A DNA stretch of 8,505 bases from Ilumatobacter sp. (GTDB taxonomy: Bacteria > Actinomycetota > Acidimicrobiia > Acidimicrobiales > Ilumatobacteraceae), in assembly GCA_029263275.1 (NCBI GenBank), contig JAJCXU010000243.1, positions 1 to 8,505 on the forward strand. Reading direction: 5' to 3'. The position numbers and the translations under genes are program-made. Positions 5,668-8,505 of this stretch are shown here, in pieces. The stretch's first letter is position 1. Each line of letters starts with the position of its first letter. The notes under the pieces are model-generated. The model saw only the letters and a program-made list of their open reading frames with translations, searched no databases and had not been told where the DNA came from.

Positions 5668-6150
5668 TCAGGCCTTCTTGACCAACGGGCGACCGTACGT
5701 CGAGGTGGGGGTGGACAGTGCGGTCTGGCTCTTCTTGTAGCGGTTCTGCCACCACACAGCGAGGAAGATGTGCAGACCGAAGAAGATGGCGTGGATCAAC
5801 ACGACGACGATGTCGCGGAGTGCTTCGTACTGCAGCGTGATCGGATTCCAGCCGCCTTGGGACTCGGGCTTCAGGAAGCCACCCCAACCGATGAGGAACT
5901 TGTCCTTGCTCCAGCCGAGGTTCTTGTCGGCATGGTCAATCCACTGGTGGGGAACCATGCCGTAGGCGAGGAACAGGACGCCGAAGGAGTAGGTGCTGCC
6001 GAGCATGGCCTCGCCCCAGGTGACCTGCTGATCCTTCGAGCGGCGAAGGCCGTAGGGAATGACCGCCAAGGACAACAGGACGGTTGCCGCGAAGGACACG
6101 ATGAACGCCTGGTTTACCCCAGGCCACTCCAAGACATCGATGGCGATCAT
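5668..6150 (-). CDS. Unrecognised three-helix membrane protein heading the bc-type cluster
   Basis: A 160-aa membrane protein I cannot place in a named family. Helices lie at about 13-35, 48-68 and 110-134, with a basic Ser/Thr-rich tail ending LVKKA. Histidines occur in and beside the helices: H68 and H73 in MVPHQWIDH, and H120 and H127 in helix 3 (VLIHAIFFGLHIF). They could bind a metal or heme, but no family signature proves it. It is the first gene of the leftward cluster, 127 bp ahead of the ferredoxin. The frame is open upstream to about 6507, but that part lacks hydrophobic or coding character and runs through the divergent promoter region. The ATG at 6150 is the likely start, although no clear Shine-Dalgarno is visible. 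An accessory subunit of the cytochrome b complex is the leading guess. Confidence 0.8.
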   Translation of the reverse strand: MIAIDVLEWPGVNQAFIVSFAATVLLSLAVIPYGLRRSKDQQVTWGEAMLGSTYSFGVLFLAYGMVPHQWIDHADKNLGWSKDKFLIGWGGFLKPESQGGWNPITLQYEALRDIVVVLIHAIFFGLHIFLAVWWQNRYKKSQTALSTPTSTYGRPLVKKA

Positions 6151-6274
6151 CGCAGTTGTTGTATCCGTTTCATCTGGTTGTTCGAGAGTTGATTCGAGTA
6201 TCGGTCGGTCGGCTTCGATGAGCTTGTCGTTTTCACCACGAGCGACGCAAGGACACTCGTGAATCCAACCACGA

Positions 6275-6303
6275 ACCTTACTCGCCCGTGACGTCTGAGC
6301 GAA
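6275..6303 (-). promoter_or_regulatory. Candidate leftward promoter of the bc-type/nuo cluster
   Basis: On the minus strand a TAAGGT -10-like hexamer (6280-6275) lies 17 bp from a weak TTCGCT -35-like hexamer (6303-6298). It would give a leader of about 115-120 nt before the ATG at 6150. The left arm of the 12-bp inverted repeat covers part of the -35 element and the spacer, so a protein bound there would block this promoter. The hexamers are weak, so this is a guess. Confidence 0.25.
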
Positions 6304-6377
6304 GTCTGGCACGCAAGTGTGACGCGCGCGCCAGGTTGTGCGAAAGTGCATGGACTCCGGAGTTCCGCTCAGACGTC
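6290..6377. repeat. Perfect 12-bp inverted repeat with 64-bp spacer
   Basis: GACGTCTGAGCG at 6290-6301 is the exact reverse complement of CGCTCAGACGTC at 6366-6377. Each arm contains the palindrome GACGTC. The pair sits between divergent genes, which fits two oppositely oriented binding sites for one regulator, possibly with looping. A 12-bp perfect match within 340 bp is unlikely by chance. No known operator consensus is recognised. Confidence 0.7.
6354..6363. repeat. 10-bp perfect palindrome ACTCCGGAGT
   Basis: ACTCCGGAGT equals its own reverse complement and ends 2 bp before the right arm of the 12-bp inverted repeat. It could be a small dimeric operator. Ten-bp palindromes occur by chance now and then in GC-rich DNA, so the support is its position. 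Confidence 0.4.
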
Positions 6378-6448
6378 CAAGTTCACCCGACTCGCGGCGA
6401 ACGCGAACGGGAGTCACGAAACTCGAACGCGCAGAGATTGGCGATGGA

Positions 6449-6486
6449 TTCACGCGAGCGGGCGTTGGCCATCTATCCTCTATCCA
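6449..6486 (+). promoter_or_regulatory. Candidate rightward promoter giving a leaderless cytochrome c transcript
   Basis: TATCCT at 6474-6479 resembles a -10 element, and TTCACG at 6449-6454 matches four of six bases of TTGACA at a 19-bp spacing. Transcription would start about 7-8 nt after the -10, at or next to the GTG start at 6487. There is no Shine-Dalgarno sequence before that GTG, consistent with leaderless translation, which is common in actinobacteria. Confidence 0.4.
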
Positions 6487-6519
6487 GTGACTGAGATCCC
6501 CGAACATCTCCTCAAGCGG
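6487..6519 (+). repeat. 33-bp coding segment nearly identical to the start of the subunit IV gene
   Basis: The first 11 codons here match the first 11 codons of the subunit IV gene (minus strand, 4241-4209) at 30 of 33 bases. One difference is GTG versus ATG at the start and two are silent third-position changes. Downstream the sequences diverge quickly. The peptide encoded is (M/V)TEIPEHLLKR. Confidence 0.85.
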
Positions 6520-7365
6520 TCGCGCGAACGGCGCGCTGCTATTGGTCAGGGTGGCGACCAGCCGACCGACGAGGCAACTGCGGCCGGTGCTCCGGCAGCC
6601 GCTGTCGAGAAGTCGGCATCAGCCACGCCGGCTGCTGCTCCGCCTCCGCCGAGCGGCCCGGCGGCACGCACCGCAGCTGCCGAGCCAGCAGCGCCGAAGC
6701 CACCCAAGCCTGACCCGCCCTACGTCGTCGCGGCCAAACAGCGCCGCAAGGTCCCATTCTGGGCAATGGCGACGCTGTCGCTCATGCCGGTCTGGGGTTT
6801 CCTGTACATCCGGGCATTGACCGACGGCGGCCACACCTCTGCGGGCCCAACCGCCGCTGGCGCCGAGGTCTACGGCAACTGCGCCAGCTGCCATGGCGGA
6901 AGCGGCGGAGGCGGCGTCGGTTACGCATTCACCGACGGCGAAATCCTCAAGACCTTCCCGAAGATCGAAGACCAGGTTCGCTACGTCACCTACGGCACCG
7001 AGCAGTACAACCTCGCCGGCGTCGAGGTCTACGGCAACCCTGACCGCGAGGGTGGGGCCCACATCACCGGCGAGAAGGGCGTGATGCCCGGCTTCGGCGG
7101 CCAGCTGTCCGCGTATGAAATCGTCGAAGTCATCTGCCATGAGCGTTACACCCTCGGAGGCGCCGACCCGACGAGCGAGGAATACGCCGCCGAGTACGAA
7201 GCATGGTGTTCAGCTGAAGCTCCGGTGTTCGACGCTGTCGAGTCAGGTGAACTCGATCTGCTCGCTCTGGAAGAAGCCGAAGAGTTCGCGGTCAACGGTG
7301 AAACCGTCGTCGTCACTCCGGTCGGTCCTGCTCCCATTGCGGGCAGCGCCGCCGCTGGCGAGTGA
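6487..7365 (+). CDS. Membrane-anchored monoheme cytochrome c with IPEHLLKR N-terminus
   Basis: A 292-aa electron carrier. Order of parts: N-terminal peptide VTEIPEHLLKR, Ala/Pro-rich cytoplasmic segment (about 20-88), one membrane helix (about 90-109), then a class I-like heme c domain outside the membrane. The heme site is CASCH (132-136), and M200 in VMPGFGG is the likely sixth ligand. C217 and C241 after the fold could form a disulfide, and the C-terminal tail is acidic (about 245-270). The GTG at 6487 is chosen over an in-frame ATG at 6319. The N-terminal peptide matches that of subunit IV encoded at 4241, and the longer form would add 56 basic, promoter-derived residues. It is divergent from the bc-type cluster and probably passes electrons between that complex and an oxidase not in this window. 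Confidence 0.92.
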   Translation: MTEIPEHLLKRSRERRAAIGQGGDQPTDEATAAGAPAAAVEKSASATPAAAPPPPSGPAARTAAAEPAAPKPPKPDPPYVVAAKQRRKVPFWAMATLSLMPVWGFLYIRALTDGGHTSAGPTAAGAEVYGNCASCHGGSGGGGVGYAFTDGEILKTFPKIEDQVRYVTYGTEQYNLAGVEVYGNPDREGGAHITGEKGVMPGFGGQLSAYEIVEVICHERYTLGGADPTSEEYAAEYEAWCSAEAPVFDAVESGELDLLALEEAEEFAVNGETVVVTPVGPAPIAGSAAAGE

Positions 7366-7369
7366 GCTC

Positions 7370-7387
7370 GCACGCCACGCGGCGTGC
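7370..7387 (+). terminator. Short hairpin after the cytochrome c gene, possible weak terminator
   Basis: GCACGCC (7370-7376) and GGCGTGC (7381-7387) form a perfect 7-bp stem with a 4-nt loop, starting 5 nt after the cytochrome c stop. No T-run follows (TCAATAATC), so it is not a canonical intrinsic terminator. It may pause polymerase, protect the 3' end or allow read-through into the reductase gene. Confidence 0.4.
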
Positions 7388-7451
7388 TCAATAATCACCA
7401 TCCGTTCATCGAGGGCCACGGTCACGGCCGCACCCGGCCAGACTGTCCCTG

Positions 7452-8505
7452 ATGCCGGTACGCGCTGACACTCTCTCCACTGACGTCCTCGTCATCGGTG
7501 GCGGCCCGGCCGGGTCAGCCGTTGCGGCGCGCCTTGCTGATGCCGGCCACGACGTCACCGTGGTCGAGAAGCGCTCCGAAGGACGCCACAAATCGTGCGG
7601 CGACTTGTTGTCGCCGCGTGCGGTTGCTGAACTCGGTCAGCTCGATGTCGAGCCGATGTCGTTCGCTGGCCATGCCATCCAGGGCGTTCGGATGGTCCAC
7701 GGTCGACAACGCGCAGACGCGCCGTGGCCCGACCATCCCGATCTGCCCGACTACGGGGTGGCCGTGCGACGCGATCTGCTCGATGAACAGCTGAGACGGC
7801 GCGCACGAACGGCTGGCGCGAAGGTGCTGATGGGCCACGAAGCGACCGCTCCCATCTCCGAACGAGGCTTCGTTCGCGGCGCCACGATGACGTTGGCAGA
7901 CGGTGGCACCCGCGCGATCAGCGCCCGGTTCATCGTGGTCGCGGACGGTGCGAGCAGCAGATTCGGACGCGTCCTCGGTACGAGCCGCCAGTACCACTGG
8001 CCGTACGCGATCGCGGCGCGGACCTACTTCGCGTCCCCTCGGCACCGCGATGCCTGGGTCGAAACCTCACTCGGGCTTCCCGATCCACACGGCAATCCGA
8101 TCGCCGGGTTCGGATGGGTGACGCCGATGGGCGACGGCAATGTCAACGTCGGGGTCGGCGTGCTGTCGAGCTACCGCGACATCAAAGGTCTCAACACGCT
8201 CAAGCTGTTGACCGCGTTCTCCGAGCGCATCGCCACCGACTGGGGTATCGACCCTTCCCAGTCGTTGAAGTCGCCCACGCGGCTTCGCGTGCCGATCGGT
8301 GGTTCGGTCGGACCAAAGATGGGGCCGACGTTTCTTGTCGTTGGCGATGCTGCCGGGGCGGCCAATCCGTTCAATGGTGATGGCATCGACGCGGCGCTGA
8401 TGGGCGGCCGCCTCGCCGCAGATGTGTTGGACGAGGCGCTAACCACAGGCAATTCCACGACGCTGCAGCGTTACCCGGTCATCGTCGCCGACGAGCTCGA
8501 GGCGT
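7452..8505 (+). CDS. Geranylgeranyl reductase-family FAD protein, probable menaquinone side-chain reductase (partial)
   Basis: 351 residues are visible and the frame is still open at the window edge, so the C-terminus is missing; relatives are about 400-430 aa. The N-terminus has a Rossmann FAD site, VIGGGPAGSAVAARLADAG (14-32), followed by an acidic strand end (VVEK, 37-40). CGDLLSP (49-55) and the RRDLLD segment (106-111) are typical of the family. The second FAD motif, VVGDAAGAANPFNGDGI (296-312), is well conserved. The family includes MenJ, which reduces an isoprene unit of menaquinone in mycobacteria, and the archaeal and plant geranylgeranyl reductases. The neighbouring nuo and bc-type genes favour a menaquinone substrate, but this is inference. 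The ATG at 7452 is the only usable start after an in-frame stop at 7392; no Shine-Dalgarno is evident. It lies 86 bp after the cytochrome c stop. Confidence 0.9.
   Translation, partial: MPVRADTLSTDVLVIGGGPAGSAVAARLADAGHDVTVVEKRSEGRHKSCGDLLSPRAVAELGQLDVEPMSFAGHAIQGVRMVHGRQRADAPWPDHPDLPDYGVAVRRDLLDEQLRRRARTAGAKVLMGHEATAPISERGFVRGATMTLADGGTRAISARFIVVADGASSRFGRVLGTSRQYHWPYAIAARTYFASPRHRDAWVETSLGLPDPHGNPIAGFGWVTPMGDGNVNVGVGVLSSYRDIKGLNTLKLLTAFSERIATDWGIDPSQSLKSPTRLRVPIGGSVGPKMGPTFLVVGDAAGAANPFNGDGIDAALMGGRLAADVLDEALTTGNSTTLQRYPVIVADELEA

Larger units (their letters stand above)
6151..6486. promoter_or_regulatory. Divergent intergenic region with shared regulatory sequences
   Basis: This 336-bp region separates the leftward bc-type/nuo cluster from the rightward cytochrome c gene. 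No gene was found in it: the short open frames have arginine/serine-rich translations without start-site support. It contains a perfect 12-bp inverted repeat (6290-6301 and 6366-6377), a 10-bp palindrome (6354-6363) and candidate promoters for both directions. It is the only long non-coding stretch in the window and the natural site for joint control of both transcripts. Confidence 0.7.

Noticed and set aside
6319..6486. ATG 6319 as start of the monoheme cytochrome c
   Set aside because: The extra 56 residues overlap the inverted repeat and promoter-like elements. The GTG at 6487 reproduces the N-terminal peptide of subunit IV exactly.
6151..6507. Upstream extension of the 160-aa membrane protein to an ATG at 6507
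   Set aside because: It would overlap the opposite cytochrome c start and run through the divergent promoter region. The added sequence has no protein-like pattern.

Overview
The window looks like chromosomal DNA of a high-GC, aerobically respiring actinobacterium. The split cytochrome b genes, the NuoA sequence and the Ala/Pro-rich protein termini suggest the Acidimicrobiia (Ilumatobacter-like) rather than Streptomyces or Mycobacterium. This placement is inferred from gene content and style only. No RNA genes, insertion sequences, CRISPR arrays or phage genes were seen.

Layout: about 6.15 kb is one leftward gene string, read from right to left. It encodes a three-helix membrane protein (6150-5668), a 2[4Fe-4S] ferredoxin (5540-5127), a cytochrome b6-like protein (5117-4332), a subunit IV-like cytochrome b C-terminal half (4241-3450), a Rieske protein (3389-2508), a membrane-anchored diheme cytochrome c (2508-1405), an unrecognised three-helix protein with a large loop (1399-584), NuoA (580-98) and the first codons of a probable NuoB (25-1). 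From the Rieske gene to nuoA the genes overlap by 1 bp or are 3-5 bp apart, so a quinol:cytochrome c reductase cluster runs straight into the complex I (nuo) operon.

A 336-bp divergent intergenic region (6151-6486) holds a perfect 12-bp inverted repeat with a 64-bp spacer, a 10-bp palindrome and plausible promoters. Rightward from it lie a membrane-anchored monoheme cytochrome c (6487-7365, GTG start, probably leaderless), a short hairpin, and a geranylgeranyl-reductase-family flavoprotein (7452 to the window edge) that probably saturates the menaquinone side chain.

How the parts fit: menaquinol from complex I and other dehydrogenases would be oxidised by the cytochrome b6/IV/Rieske complex, and electrons passed to the diheme and monoheme cytochromes c. 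Three features stand out. First, the cytochrome b is split and b6f-like: H-x14-H in the fourth helix, a cysteine matching the heme c_i cysteine of cytochrome b6, and a b6-like C-terminus. Second, a dedicated ferredoxin gene sits directly before it, which raises the possibility of ferredoxin-to-menaquinone electron input. Third, an N-terminal peptide (TEIPEHLLKR) is shared by two otherwise unrelated proteins, subunit IV and the divergently encoded cytochrome c. Both copies are predicted to lie in the cytoplasm, which suggests a common docking partner.
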